64,000 bases of DNA from Micromonospora sp. CP22 (GCF_009712475.1 NZ_VCJO01000001.1:124001-188000), one strand, 5' to 3'. Positions 40,091-49,436 are shown, numbered from the stretch's first letter. Numbers and translations: made by a program. The notes: generated from the sequence alone by a model not told the origin.

Positions 40091-41875
40091 ATGGCGGAGC
40101 CGCTGCTCGACCGGGCCCTGCGGGCCAGCCGCCGATTGCGGGTCAACGGGGAACCCCGGGCACACTTCGTGATCTGCGGGCAGGACCCGCTCGCCTACTG
40201 GGTGGTGCGGGCGATACTTGCTGGCGAAACGCAGGCGGGCCGGATACGGATCACCCTGATCGTGCCGGACCGTCGGCGCTCTCCCGCACCGGACGGCCGT
40301 GACCTGCCGGGCATCGAGGTGGTCCGGGCCGACCGGCTCGACGAGCGCACCTTCCGTCGGGCGGGGCTGGCCGGCGCGGCCGGGCTGGCCCTGCTGCATC
40401 AGGACGACGTGGGCAACATGCACGCCGCGCTCTGCGCGCAGGAGGTGGAGCCTGGGCTGCGCCTGGTGGTGCGGATGTTCAACACCGGGCTGGCCAACGG
40501 CGTACGACAGATCTTCCCCGACTCGGCGGTGCTCTCGGACGCCTCGATGGCCGCACCGGCCTTCGTGGCCGCCGCGCTCGGCGAGGTCGCGCCGACGCAC
40601 TTCCGGCACGGCGGGCGCACCCTCTACGTGGCCCGCCGTGACGACGTACGCCCGAGCGAGGTGGTCTGCGGGGTGGCCGACACTCGCGACGACCAGCAGG
40701 ATCTGGTACTGCCCGCTGACGAGCGGGACGCCGACGTGGTGATCGCCGAGGCGGTCGGTCGACCGGCCGGCACCGAACTGGCGGCGCGGCGGCTGGTCCG
40801 GGCGCGGCGGCTGCGTCGACCCGTGGCGATGCTGCTCCGCGCGATCCGCAGCTTCGCCACCCGGAAGATCGGCATCGCGGTGCTCTCGCTGATCGCCATG
40901 GTGGCCGCGCTGGGCTGGCTGTACGCCGACGCCGCGGATGTCGGCTGGGCCGAGGCGCTCTACCTGACCCTGGTCACCACGCTGACCGGGCAGGACCCGG
41001 ACACCACCAAAGGGGGCGCCGAACAGGTCATGCAGGTGGTGCTCAACCTTGCCGGGCTGGCACTGATCCCGCTGATCACGGCGGTGGTGGTCGACGGGGT
41101 GGTGCAGGCCCGGTTGGCCCTGCACACCGGGCGGATCCTGCCCGAGCGCTCGGGGCACGTGGTGGTGGTCGGTCTGGGCAACATCGGTACCCGGGTGATG
41201 GGTCAGCTGCACGACTTCGGCGTCGAGGTGGTGGCGATCGACAAGAACGCCGACGCGCGCGGTGCCGGGCTGGCCCGGCGGCTGGGCGTACCGCTGGTGG
41301 TGGGTGACGCGGCGCAGGAGGAGACGCTGCGGGCCGCCTCGGTCGCGTCCTGTCAGGCGTTGGTGGTGGTCTCGACCGACGACGGGGCCAACCTGCGGGC
41401 GGCGCTGAACGCCCGAGCCCTCGACGAGGAACTCCGGGTGGTGCTGCGGCTCTTCGACGGCGACTTCGCCGAGCGGGTGCAGCGCGCCTTCGGCATCGGC
41501 ACCTCGCGCAGTGTTTCGTACCTGGCGGCACCGTCGTTCGCCGCGGCCCTGCTGGACCGGGCGGTGGTCGCCACCATCCCGGTGGGCCGGCACGCCCTGC
41601 TGGTCACCGAGGTCGCGGTGGCCGCCGGTTCGGCCCTGGACGGTCGTACCCTCGCCGCCGTCGGGCGGCCCGGCAGCGTACGCCTGCTCGCGCACGCCCG
41701 CAGCGGGCAACGGATCGACTGGTCACCAGATCCCCGGATGGTGATCATCGCCGGTGACCGGTTGACCGTGGTGGCCCGCCGCGCCGGTCTCAACGCGCTG
41801 CTGCGCGAGACGGCGCCGCCACCCCCGGAGCCGGACTCGTCGGTGGCACCGATGCCCCGCGACGGTCAGCGCTGA
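40091..41875 (+). CDS. Two-RCK (TrkA-N) ion-channel-like protein
   Basis: A 594-residue protein with plan RCK-membrane-RCK. Residues 1-230 are a Rossmann domain with degenerate nucleotide loop (HFVICGQDPLAYWVV). Two helices follow (GIAVLSLIAMVAALGWLYA; VMQVVLNLAGLALIPLITAVV) around a pore-like loop with TLVTTLTGQDPDTT. The second RCK domain starts HVVVVGLGNIGTRVMGQL, which is canonical. The usual TVGYG potassium filter is missing. Start ATG at 40091 is 7 nt after TACCAT; ATGs at 40046 and 40082 are in frame. Its 3' end overlaps the convergent permease gene by 10 bp. Confidence 0.82.
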   Translation: MAEPLLDRALRASRRLRVNGEPRAHFVICGQDPLAYWVVRAILAGETQAGRIRITLIVPDRRRSPAPDGRDLPGIEVVRADRLDERTFRRAGLAGAAGLALLHQDDVGNMHAALCAQEVEPGLRLVVRMFNTGLANGVRQIFPDSAVLSDASMAAPAFVAAALGEVAPTHFRHGGRTLYVARRDDVRPSEVVCGVADTRDDQQDLVLPADERDADVVIAEAVGRPAGTELAARRLVRARRLRRPVAMLLRAIRSFATRKIGIAVLSLIAMVAALGWLYADAADVGWAEALYLTLVTTLTGQDPDTTKGGAEQVMQVVLNLAGLALIPLITAVVVDGVVQARLALHTGRILPERSGHVVVVGLGNIGTRVMGQLHDFGVEVVAIDKNADARGAGLARRLGVPLVVGDAAQEETLRAASVASCQALVVVSTDDGANLRAALNARALDEELRVVLRLFDGDFAERVQRAFGIGTSRSVSYLAAPSFAAALLDRAVVATIPVGRHALLVTEVAVAAGSALDGRTLAAVGRPGSVRLLAHARSGQRIDWSPDPRMVIIAGDRLTVVARRAGLNALLRETAPPPPEPDSSVAPMPRDGQR

Positions 41876-43113
41876 TCCGTCAGGCGGTAGCGGTGCCGCA
41901 CGGCGTACCAGGCGGCGCCGAGGGCGAGCACGCCGAAACCGGCGAGCACGGAGGCCAACGGCAGGTTCACCGCGAGCAGGACGCAGCCGAGCAGCCCGGC
42001 CACGGCGAGCGCCTGGACCGGGAGCTTCCGCTCCGGCTCCCGCCCGAGGGTCAACGCTGCGGCGTTGGCGATGGCGTAGTAGACCAGCACCGTGCAGGCG
42101 GAGAAGCCGATCGCGCCGCGCACGTCGCCGAGCACGACCACCAGGATCACCACGGCGGCGACCGCCAGTTCGGCCCGGTGCGGCACCCGGTGCACCGGGT
42201 GCACGGCGGCCAGCGTGACGGGCAGGTCCCGGCGGCGGGCCATCGCCAACGTGGTGCGGGCGACCCCGGCCAGCAGGGAGAGCAGCACCCCGGTCACCGC
42301 GACGGCTGCCCCGACGCGGACCACCCAGGCCAGGCCGGGCAGCCCGGCCGCGCTCACCACGTCGGCCAGTGGTGCGGCCGACCCGGCGAGCCGGTCCGGC
42401 CCGAGCACCCCGAGCGTGATCACGGCCAGCACCAGGTAGCTCACCAGCACCACGCCGAGTGCCAGCGGCACCGCCCGGGGGATGGTCCGCTCCGGGTCGC
42501 GTACCTCCTCACCGAGGGTGGCGATCCGCGCGTACCCGGCGAAGGCGAAGAAGAGCAGGCCAGCGGCGGTGAGGATGCCCCGCGCTGAGCCGCCGGGCTG
42601 ATCGATCCGACCGATCGACAGGTCGGTCGCGCCAGCCACCGCCACCAGTGCCAGCACCGCCAGCACGATCAGCACCAGGACCCGGGTGGCGGTCGCGGTC
42701 TTCGCCACGCCGCGCAGGTTGACGGCGGTCACCGCGACGACCGCGGCGACCGCGACCAACCGGGCCTGACCCGGCCAGAGGTACGCCCCGATGGTCAGCG
42801 CCATCGCCGCGCAACTGGCCGTCTTGCCGATGACGAAACCCCACCCGGCGAGGAACCCGGCGAACGGGCTCAGCCGCTCCCGGCCGTAGACGTAGGTGCC
42901 GCCGGACTCCGGGTAGCGGGCGGCCAGCCGGGCGGAACTGGTGGCGTTGCAGTACGCGACGAAGCCGGCCAGCGCCAGGGCGACCAGCAGTCCGGTGCCG
43001 CCGGCCGCGCTCGCGGCGGGCGCGAAGACCACGAAGACGCCCGCGCCAAGCATCGATCCGAGGCCGATGACCACGGCATCCGGTACGCCGAGGCGACGCG
43101 AGAGTCGGTCCAC
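41866..43113 (-). CDS. APC-family amino acid permease
   Basis: A 415-residue transporter with about 12 helices. The unwound first helix GLGSMLGAGVFVVFAPAA and AGYARIATLGEEVRDPERTIPRAV are hallmarks of the amino acid-polyamine-organocation family. Substrate unknown. GTG at 43113 gives the usual family N-terminus (DRLSRRLGVPDAVVIGLG) and is 4 nt past the PAP2 stop; a GTG at 43164 would overlap that gene by 47 nt. The two are probably co-transcribed. Confidence 0.85.
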   Translation of the reverse strand: MDRLSRRLGVPDAVVIGLGSMLGAGVFVVFAPAASAAGGTGLLVALALAGFVAYCNATSSARLAARYPESGGTYVYGRERLSPFAGFLAGWGFVIGKTASCAAMALTIGAYLWPGQARLVAVAAVVAVTAVNLRGVAKTATATRVLVLIVLAVLALVAVAGATDLSIGRIDQPGGSARGILTAAGLLFFAFAGYARIATLGEEVRDPERTIPRAVPLALGVVLVSYLVLAVITLGVLGPDRLAGSAAPLADVVSAAGLPGLAWVVRVGAAVAVTGVLLSLLAGVARTTLAMARRRDLPVTLAAVHPVHRVPHRAELAVAAVVILVVVLGDVRGAIGFSACTVLVYYAIANAAALTLGREPERKLPVQALAVAGLLGCVLLAVNLPLASVLAGFGVLALGAAWYAVRHRYRLTDQR

Positions 43114-43117
43114 CGGC

Positions 43118-43879
43118 CTAGTGCCGCTCGGTGAACGGCGCGTCCCAGCGCCGTAGTCGGCCACCCAGCGGCAGGTCGTCCCAGGGCACCCGGTGCAGGA
43201 ACCGGTCCAGCAGCAGCCCGAGCAGCAGGGCGGCCAGCCCGTCGGTGAGCCAGTGGAAGTTGAGGTAGGTGGTGGTGATCAGCAGGATCCCGGGCGGCGC
43301 GTAACGAACCAGTCGGTACCCGCCGACGGGCAGCCGACCGGCGGTCAGCGAGACCAGCAGCAGGGCGATCACGCCGTACCAGACGATCGCGTTGGCCACG
43401 TGCCCCGACGGGTACGACATCGAGTACGCCCCGGCCGGCAGTTGGTTGAAGATCTGCACCGCCTCCTCGGGAGCCAGGAACGGCTCCTTGACCGAGGCGG
43501 TGGGTGCCGCCCGGTCGGTCCAGATCTTTAGCGGCCCGATGGTCAGCATGGTGACCAGGAAGGCGGCGGCGACCAGCAGGAATGGCCGGACCGTACGACG
43601 ACGCCAGGCCACCGCCACCGCCAGCGCGCCGGAGACCGGTAGCAGCAGTCCGCCACCTTGGCCGAGCAGGTTGAACACCCGGGCGGTCCAGTACGCCGGG
43701 GCCGGGTCGTGGGTGAAGGCCCACTCGCTGACGGCGAGGTCGAGGTCGAGCAGGTGTCCCCGGGCGAGCGCGGCGGTCAGCGCCGCGAATCCCGCCAGCA
43801 GCACGGCGTCGAACCACCAGCCGGCCGGACGTACCGGCGTCAGACGCGTCCCACGGCGTACCGATGTCGTCTTCCGCAC
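43118..43879 (-). CDS. PAP2-family membrane phosphatase
   Basis: A 253-residue membrane protein with six predicted helices. The PAP2 motifs are present: KIWTDRAAPT (motif 1, with Lys and Arg), SYPSGHVANA (motif 2 with catalytic His) and HWLTDGLAALLLG (motif 3, His nearby Asp). Such enzymes dephosphorylate lipid phosphates such as phosphatidic acid or undecaprenyl diphosphate. GTG at 43879 is the likely start. The permease gene follows by 4 nt. Confidence 0.87.
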   Translation of the reverse strand: MRKTTSVRRGTRLTPVRPAGWWFDAVLLAGFAALTAALARGHLLDLDLAVSEWAFTHDPAPAYWTARVFNLLGQGGGLLLPVSGALAVAVAWRRRTVRPFLLVAAAFLVTMLTIGPLKIWTDRAAPTASVKEPFLAPEEAVQIFNQLPAGAYSMSYPSGHVANAIVWYGVIALLLVSLTAGRLPVGGYRLVRYAPPGILLITTTYLNFHWLTDGLAALLLGLLLDRFLHRVPWDDLPLGGRLRRWDAPFTERH

Positions 43880-43982
43880 CCCGGTCACGCTACCGGCCTG
43901 CGGGATGCTCGCAGCGGACGCCGACTGTGGGCCCAACCACGTGGGGAGGCGTTCCGACCCGGAAGACGTCAGACTTGACGTC

Positions 43983-45191
43983 GTGCGGATCACCTCGGCC
44001 CTCGTCGACCCGGCGTTGCTCGACCTTCCCTGGTCGACGCCGTTGGAGCAGTGGCCGGCCGAACACCTGGTCGCACTGCCCCAGGGCATCTCCCGGCACG
44101 TGGTGCGTTTCGTGCAGTTGGGCGGGTACGTCTACGCGGTCAAGGAAACCGGCGAGCGGGTGGCCGAGCGGGAGTACGACCTGCTGCGGGCCCTGGAACG
44201 GATCGACTTCCCGTCGGTGAAGGCGGTGGCGATCGTCGCCGACCGGGAGTCCGACGCGGGTGAGCCGCTGGACCCCGTCCTGATCACCCGGCACCTCCAG
44301 TTCTCCCTGCCGTACCGGGCGCTGTTCTCGCACACGCTGCGCCCGGAGACGATGGGCCGTCTGCTCGACGCGCTCGCCGCGCTGCTGGTCCGGATGCACC
44401 TGACCGGCTTCTTCTGGGGCGACTGCTCGCTGTCGAACACGCTGTTCCGGCGGGACGCGGGCGCCTTCGCCGCGTACCTGGTCGACGCCGAGACCGGCGC
44501 GCTGCGCAGCGTGCTCTCCAACGGTCAGCGTGGCGAGGACCTGGAGATCGCCCGGGTCAACATCTTCGGGGAGGCGCTCGACCTCCAGGCCGCCGGTCTG
44601 CTGCACGACTCGATCGATCCCGAGGTCGTCTGCGAGGAGGTGGTGCAGCGCTACGAGCGGCTCTGGCACGAGATCACCTACGAGCAGCAGGTGGAACGGC
44701 AGGCCCGGCACGATATCGAGGGGCGCATCCGCCGGCTCAACGAGCTGGGCTTCGACGTGGCCGAGGTGGCCATGTCCACCATCGACAACGGCCGCTACCT
44801 GATCCGGCCCAAGGTGGTCGACGCCGGGTACCACCACCGTCGGTTGCTCCGCCTCACCGGGCTCGACGCCGAGGAGAACCAGGCCCGCAAGCTGCTCAAC
44901 GACCTCGACGCGTATCGGGCGGAGAGCGACCTGACCGACGAGCAGCAGGCCGCGCACCGCTGGCTGACCGAGGTCTTCGAGCCGGTGGTCCGGGCGGTAC
45001 CGGCGAACCTGCGGCGGAAGCTGGAGCCGCAGGAGCTGTTCGCCCAGATCATCGAGCACAAGTGGCTGCTCTCCGAGCAGGTCGGTCGGGACGTCGGGAT
45101 GCGCCACGCGGTGCAGTCGTTCCTGTCGGACGTGCTGGTGCACCGTCCCGACGAGCAGGCCGTCCTCGGTGTGGAGATCTCTTCCGGCTGA
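43983..45191 (+). CDS. DUF4032 protein with kinase-like N-terminal domain
   Basis: A 402-residue soluble protein. Residues 40-210 resemble a lipopolysaccharide-kinase/protein-kinase fold: YVYAVKETGERVAEREYDLL holds a candidate ATP-binding Lys and Glu, and FWGDCSLSNTLFRR a catalytic-loop-like Asp and Asn, followed by LVDAETGA. The DUF4032 part follows (about 230-390: YEQQVERQARHDIEGRI, LIRPKVVDAGYHHRRL). No substrate is known. GTG at 43983 is 104 nt from the divergent PAP2 start. Confidence 0.8.
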   Translation: MRITSALVDPALLDLPWSTPLEQWPAEHLVALPQGISRHVVRFVQLGGYVYAVKETGERVAEREYDLLRALERIDFPSVKAVAIVADRESDAGEPLDPVLITRHLQFSLPYRALFSHTLRPETMGRLLDALAALLVRMHLTGFFWGDCSLSNTLFRRDAGAFAAYLVDAETGALRSVLSNGQRGEDLEIARVNIFGEALDLQAAGLLHDSIDPEVVCEEVVQRYERLWHEITYEQQVERQARHDIEGRIRRLNELGFDVAEVAMSTIDNGRYLIRPKVVDAGYHHRRLLRLTGLDAEENQARKLLNDLDAYRAESDLTDEQQAAHRWLTEVFEPVVRAVPANLRRKLEPQELFAQIIEHKWLLSEQVGRDVGMRHAVQSFLSDVLVHRPDEQAVLGVEISSG

Positions 45192-45207
45192 CCCGCCGGC
45201 TGCCGCG

Positions 45208-46317
45208 TCACTCCACCCAGACGCCGGCCCGCATCACCCGGACGATCTCCAGGTCGTCGTCGAGCACCACCAGGTCGGCGCGGAGCCCGGCCTGGAGGCT
45301 GCCCACCTGGTCGCCGAGCCCGACGGCGAGAGCCGGCGTGGTGGACGCCATGCGTACCGCGTCGGGGACCGGGACCCCCGAGGCGACCGCGTTGCGCAGT
45401 GCCCTGTCCATGGTCAGCGTGCTACCCGCGATCGCCCCGTCGGGGGAGAGCCGGGCGACCCCGTCGCGCACGGTCACCGCCTGGCCGCCCAGCTCGTACT
45501 CGCCGTCCGGCATTCCGGCGGCGGCCATCGAGTCGGTGACCAGCGCGCACCGTTCCGGCCCGGCGGTCGAGGTGGCGAAGGTGAGCGTCCCCTCGTGCAG
45601 GTGCACCCCGTCGGCGACCAGCTCGCAGATCACGTTCGGGGCGGCCAGCAGCGCCACCACGGGGCCCGGCTCGCGGTGGTGCACCGGGCGCATCCCGTTG
45701 AACAGGTGGGTGCCGACGCTCGCGCCCGCCGCCACGGCGGCGCGGGTCTGCTCGTACGTGCCGTCGGTGTGGCCGACCGCGGCGACCACCCCGTGCCGGG
45801 TGAGCATCTCCATGGTCGCCAGCGCGCCGGGACGCTCGGGGGCGAGGGTGACCATCCGGACCGCTCCCTCACCGACCTTGATGAGCTCGGTCAGCTCGTC
45901 GACGGAGGGGTCCCGCAGGAACTCCGGGTTCTGCGCCCCGCACCTGGCGGCGGAGAGGTACGGCCCTTCGAAGTGGATGCCGGCCAGCACGCCGTCGCGG
46001 ACCAGCGGCGCGAACGCGACGGTGGCCGAGCGCATCAGCTCGAACGGCGAGCTGACCAGGCTGGCCACCAGGCTGGTGGTGCCGTGGCGCAGGTGGAACG
46101 CGGCGGCGGCACGCGCCTGGCCGGCGTCGCCGGTGGTGAAGGTGTGCCCGCCGCCGCCGTGGCTGTGGATGTCCACGAAGCCGGGCACGATCCAGTGGCC
46201 GTCGCGCCCCGACGGGTATTCGGCGACCGCGCTGATCCGGTCGCCTTTGACCTCGACGCAGCCTTGCGCGATCACCCCGGCCGGGGTCACCACCTTGCCG
46301 TTCACCCGTACGGTCAT
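45208..46317 (-). CDS. nagA: N-acetylglucosamine-6-phosphate deacetylase
   Basis: A 369-residue amidohydrolase. The first metal motif in FVDIHSHGGGGHTF, the metal Glu in GIHFEGPYLS, the His residues in VAAVGHTDGT and GTHLFNGM, ELVADGVHLH and the catalytic Asp in LVTDSMAAAGM are all present. It makes glucosamine 6-phosphate plus acetate in amino-sugar use and wall recycling. ATG at 46317 overlaps the ROK stop, so it is the last gene of a SIS-ROK-nagA operon opposite a DeoR regulator. Confidence 0.94.
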   Translation of the reverse strand: MTVRVNGKVVTPAGVIAQGCVEVKGDRISAVAEYPSGRDGHWIVPGFVDIHSHGGGGHTFTTGDAGQARAAAAFHLRHGTTSLVASLVSSPFELMRSATVAFAPLVRDGVLAGIHFEGPYLSAARCGAQNPEFLRDPSVDELTELIKVGEGAVRMVTLAPERPGALATMEMLTRHGVVAAVGHTDGTYEQTRAAVAAGASVGTHLFNGMRPVHHREPGPVVALLAAPNVICELVADGVHLHEGTLTFATSTAGPERCALVTDSMAAAGMPDGEYELGGQAVTVRDGVARLSPDGAIAGSTLTMDRALRNAVASGVPVPDAVRMASTTPALAVGLGDQVGSLQAGLRADLVVLDDDLEIVRVMRAGVWVE

Positions 46318-47288
46318 GGCGTCTCCAGTTGATCGAGAGCGAGCAGTGCGGCACCGAGGCAGCCCGCCTCGTCGCCGAGGACGGCCGGGACCAGTCGTGG
46401 CTCCCGGTGGAAGGTCAGCCGGTCCCGCAGCGCGGCACGAAGCGGGTCGAACAGCCCGGCGCCGGCCTGGGCGAGGCCGCCGCCCAGGACGATGGTCTCC
46501 ACGTCGAACAGGGCCTGAGCGGTGGCGAGGCCGTCGGCGAGGGCTTCCACCGTCTCCCGCCAGACCCGGGTGGCCAGTTCCTCACCGGCTGCGGCCCGGG
46601 CGGCCACGTCGGCGGCGGTCACCATGGTCCGTCCCGGCTCGGATTTCCCGGCGGACCCACCGTCCGACGTCGCGCCGGTGAGTTCGGCGTAGCGGCGAGC
46701 GACGGACGAGGCGGAGGCGATCGCCTCCAGGCAGCCCGGTCGTCCGCAGCCGCAGGTCGGCCCGTCCGGACGGACCAGGATGTGACCGAGTTCCCCGGCC
46801 GCGCCGTGCGCCCCGGTGGCGGCCGAGCCGGCCACCACGTGCGCTGCGGCGATGCCGGTGCCGATCGCCACGAACAGCACGTGTCCCCGGTCCCGGCCGG
46901 CGCCCAGCCGGGCCTCGGCGAGGCCACCGGCGCGTACGTCGTGGCCGAGCGTGGTGGGCAGGCCGAGCCGAGTGGACGCCAGGTCGCGCAGGGGCACGTT
47001 CCGGAAGCCGACGTTCGCCGACCAGACCGCGACGCCGCGCGCGGTGTCCACGACGCCCGGCACCACGATGCCGAGCGCGGTCGGCGTGAGTCCGTCCGCC
47101 CGCGCCTTGGCGGCGAGGCCCTCGGCCACCGTCAGGATCGTCTCGACCACGGCGTCGGGGCCGCGCCCGGCGTCCGTGGGGTGCCGTTCGGCGTGCCGTA
47201 CCGCGCCGTCCGCGCCGACCAGCGCGCACTTCATCCCGGTGCCACCCACGTCCAGCGCGACGGCGACCTGCCCGTCGTTCACCGCCAC
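46314..47288 (-). CDS. ROK-family sugar kinase
   Basis: A 324-residue ASKHA-fold kinase. The phosphate loop LDVGGTGMKCALV is at the N-terminus. IVVPGVVD and GHDVRAGGLAE follow, the latter with the catalytic Asp. The ROK signature with zinc ligands is GELGHILVRPDGPTCGCGRPGCLEAIAS. Together with nagA it probably phosphorylates N-acetylglucosamine. GTG at 47288 is preceded by AGGTGA. A short acidic insertion (about residues 195-215) is unusual. Confidence 0.9.
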   Translation of the reverse strand: MAVNDGQVAVALDVGGTGMKCALVGADGAVRHAERHPTDAGRGPDAVVETILTVAEGLAAKARADGLTPTALGIVVPGVVDTARGVAVWSANVGFRNVPLRDLASTRLGLPTTLGHDVRAGGLAEARLGAGRDRGHVLFVAIGTGIAAAHVVAGSAATGAHGAAGELGHILVRPDGPTCGCGRPGCLEAIASASSVARRYAELTGATSDGGSAGKSEPGRTMVTAADVAARAAAGEELATRVWRETVEALADGLATAQALFDVETIVLGGGLAQAGAGLFDPLRAALRDRLTFHREPRLVPAVLGDEAGCLGAALLALDQLETP

Positions 47289-47375
47289 CGCGTCACCTGA
47301 CGCCTCGAAGCGCTCGGGTCAGGTCGGAGGGTCCTGCTGCGGGCGGGTTCGGGCCGGGATCTCGTGGCGTCGAGG

Positions 47376-48305
47376 TCACGTGAGCACCACGGAGCGGCTC
47401 AGGTGCCGGGGTGCGTCGGGGTCGAGCCCACGGCTGGTGGCGAGGGCGACGGCGAACCGCTGGGCCAGGATCAGGTCGGCCATCGGGTCGACCGGGGTAC
47501 GCCCGGCGGCCCACCGGCCGAGCACCGAGTGGTAGCCGTGGGTGCGGCTGTGCGCGAAGGAGGCTCCGGTGGCGGCGACGTCCTCCGGCAGCCCGTCGGG
47601 CAACTCGCCGAACGCCCAGACCAACCGCCCCGGGGCGGCCACCGAGATGGGGCCGTGCCGATAGTCCATCGCGGGGTACGCCTCGGCCCAGAAGGTCGCC
47701 GCCTCGCGACACTTCAGCGCGGCCTCCTGGGCCAACCCGATGGTCCAGCCGCGACCGAGGAAGGTGACCTGTTCGATCAGGCTCGGGTCGATCGGCAGCG
47801 GGGTACGTACGGCGACCTCCGCGTCGGCGACCAGCGCGGTCATGTTGTCGCCCAGGTGTGCGCGGAGCAGGGCCAGCGCGGTGGTGGCGAAGCGGGTCTG
47901 CACCACGGAGCGTTCGTCGGCGAACGGCATGGTGACGGCGGCGTCTGCGATCTCGACCACCGGTGAGTTGGGATCACCGACGATCACCGTCGTCGGGGTC
48001 TGGCCGTGCAGCGCGGTGAGCAGGTCCAGCACCTCCGTGGTGGTGCCGGAGCGGGTGATCGCCAGCAGCCGGTCGTAGCGGCGGCCGGTGGGGAACTCGC
48101 TGGCCTGGAAGGCGTCGGTCTCGCCCTGGCCGGCGGCCTCGCGGCGGGTCGCGTACGCCATGGCCATGAACCACGACGTGCCGCAGCCGACGACGGCGAC
48201 CCGCTCACCGGGGCGGGGCAGGCGGTCGAGCATCGCAGGTGCCAGCTCGCTCGCCTGACGCCAGCAGTCCGGCTGGCTCGCGATCTCCGCGTGGACGTAC
48301 GCCAT
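47376..48305 (-). CDS. SIS-domain sugar isomerase/deaminase
   Basis: A 309-residue protein with two SIS domains like the isomerase half of GlmS or AgaS: VAVVGCGTSWFMAMAYATRREA, AITRSGTTTEVLDLL, FLGRGWTIGLAQEAALKCREAATFWAEAYPAMDYRHGPIS. No amidotransferase domain is fused. It probably converts glucosamine 6-phosphate to fructose 6-phosphate, standing in for NagB, which is absent here. First gene of the operon with ROK and nagA, divergent from the DeoR gene. Confidence 0.88.
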   Translation of the reverse strand: MAYVHAEIASQPDCWRQASELAPAMLDRLPRPGERVAVVGCGTSWFMAMAYATRREAAGQGETDAFQASEFPTGRRYDRLLAITRSGTTTEVLDLLTALHGQTPTTVIVGDPNSPVVEIADAAVTMPFADERSVVQTRFATTALALLRAHLGDNMTALVADAEVAVRTPLPIDPSLIEQVTFLGRGWTIGLAQEAALKCREAATFWAEAYPAMDYRHGPISVAAPGRLVWAFGELPDGLPEDVAATGASFAHSRTHGYHSVLGRWAAGRTPVDPMADLILAQRFAVALATSRGLDPDAPRHLSRSVVLT

Positions 48306-48355
48306 GAGAACTCCTCGCAGGCCGAGCCTGCGCGTTACGGCTCGTTAATCCCGTC

Positions 48356-48447
48356 TTTCGAGCGTCATTCTGCGTGAAACTTACCGGAAATGGCAACCGC
48401 AGGAGTGATCGAGCACACCCGGCTTTTGCCACTTCGTAGTTTCGAGC
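48356..48447. promoter_or_regulatory. Direct repeats TTTCGAGC in the SIS/DeoR divergent promoter
   Basis: TTTCGAGC occurs at 48356-48363 and 48440-48447, 84 bp apart (close to eight helical turns), in the 193-bp gap between the two genes. CACTAGTG, an 8-bp palindrome, follows the second copy. These could be binding sites of the DeoR regulator. Confidence 0.35.
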
Positions 48448-48498
48448 ACTAGTGTGCACGCAACCAAGCACCGATCGTGCAGACACGGGAGGCCCGGG

Positions 48499-49284
48499 GT
48501 GGACCGCTACGCGAGATGGAACGCCCTGCTCGAAATGCTGACCGATTCGGGTCGGGTCACCGTCGAGGAGGCCGCCGACCGGCTGGACGTTTCGCAGGCG
48601 ACCATCCGCCGCGACTTCGACCAACTCGCGCAGCAGCAGATGATCACGCGTACCCGGGGTGGCGCGGTCGCCAACGGCGTCTCGTACGACCTGCCACTGC
48701 GTTACAAGACGGCCAAGCACTCCGCCGAGAAGCAGCGGATCGGTGCGGCTGCGGCGGCACTCGTCTCTCCGGGGACGGTGGTCGGCCTCAACGGCGGCAC
48801 CACCAGCACCGAGGTGGCTCGGGCGCTGGCCGTACGCCCGGATCTCAACACCAACGCCGAGGGTGCCCAACTGACCGTGGTCACCAACGCCCTGAACATC
48901 GCCAACGAGTTGCTCGTCCGGTCCCGGATGAAGGTCGTGGTGGCCGGCGGCGTGGTGCGGCCGAAGTCCTTCGAACTGGTCGGCCCGCTGGGTGGGGCGC
49001 TGCTGCGCGAGGTCACCCTGGACGTGGCGCTGCTCGGGGTGGACGCCATCGACCCGTCGCTCGGTGCGGCAGCCCATCACGAGGGCGAGGCGGCGATGAA
49101 CAACCTGATGGTGGCGCGGGCCAAGCGGGTGGTGATAATCGCCGACTCGTCCAAACTGGGCGGTCACGCCTTCGCCCGGATCTGCCCGGTCGAACGGGTC
49201 GAGACGCTGGTCACCGACTCCGGGGCCGCGCCGGATCTGGTCGACGCCTTCCGTGCCGCCGGGGTCCACGTCATCTGCGCCTGA
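48499..49284 (+). CDS. DeoR/GlpR-family transcriptional regulator
   Basis: A 261-residue regulator. The N-terminal HTH is RWNALLEMLTDSGRVTVEEAADRLDVSQATIRRDFDQL with the DeoR signature, followed by MITRTRGGAV. The sugar-phosphate-binding domain has GLNGGTTSTEVARAL, VVVAGGVVRPKSFELVGPL and VIIADSSKLG. GTG at 48499 follows GGGAGG by 6 nt. It is divergent from the SIS-ROK-nagA operon and probably represses it until an amino-sugar phosphate binds. Confidence 0.92.
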   Translation: MDRYARWNALLEMLTDSGRVTVEEAADRLDVSQATIRRDFDQLAQQQMITRTRGGAVANGVSYDLPLRYKTAKHSAEKQRIGAAAAALVSPGTVVGLNGGTTSTEVARALAVRPDLNTNAEGAQLTVVTNALNIANELLVRSRMKVVVAGGVVRPKSFELVGPLGGALLREVTLDVALLGVDAIDPSLGAAAHHEGEAAMNNLMVARAKRVVIIADSSKLGGHAFARICPVERVETLVTDSGAAPDLVDAFRAAGVHVICA

Positions 49285-49361
49285 GGGCGTACTGGGTCAA
49301 CGCCGCGTCGCGGTTGCGCTGCTTGACGTGTAGGAAGCCTGCCCTTTCGGCGTGTCGATAC

Positions 49362-49399
49362 ATACCGGGTATTGCGCGGTGATGCATACCGCGTATGGT
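49362..49399. promoter_or_regulatory. ABC exporter promoter with two ATAC-N3-GTAT inverted repeats
   Basis: ATACCGGGTAT (49362-49372) and ATACCGCGTAT (49386-49396, within CATACCGCGTATG) are 24 bp apart. TTGCGC (49372-49377) and TATGGT (49394-49399) form a plausible promoter with 16-bp spacing, so both boxes are overlapped by an inverted repeat. This is expected of a repressor site, for example of a GntR/YtrA- or PadR-type protein, though none is encoded next to it. Confidence 0.55.
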
Positions 49400-49436
49400 G
49401 TCGTCGTCGCCCACACACCAACGGGGGAGGTGCAGC

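Noticed and set aside
39488..41710. A 740-codon minus-strand open frame
   Set aside because: Antisense to the two-RCK channel-like gene and frame-shifted over the glycosylase-like gene; His/Gly/Arg-rich with no motif.
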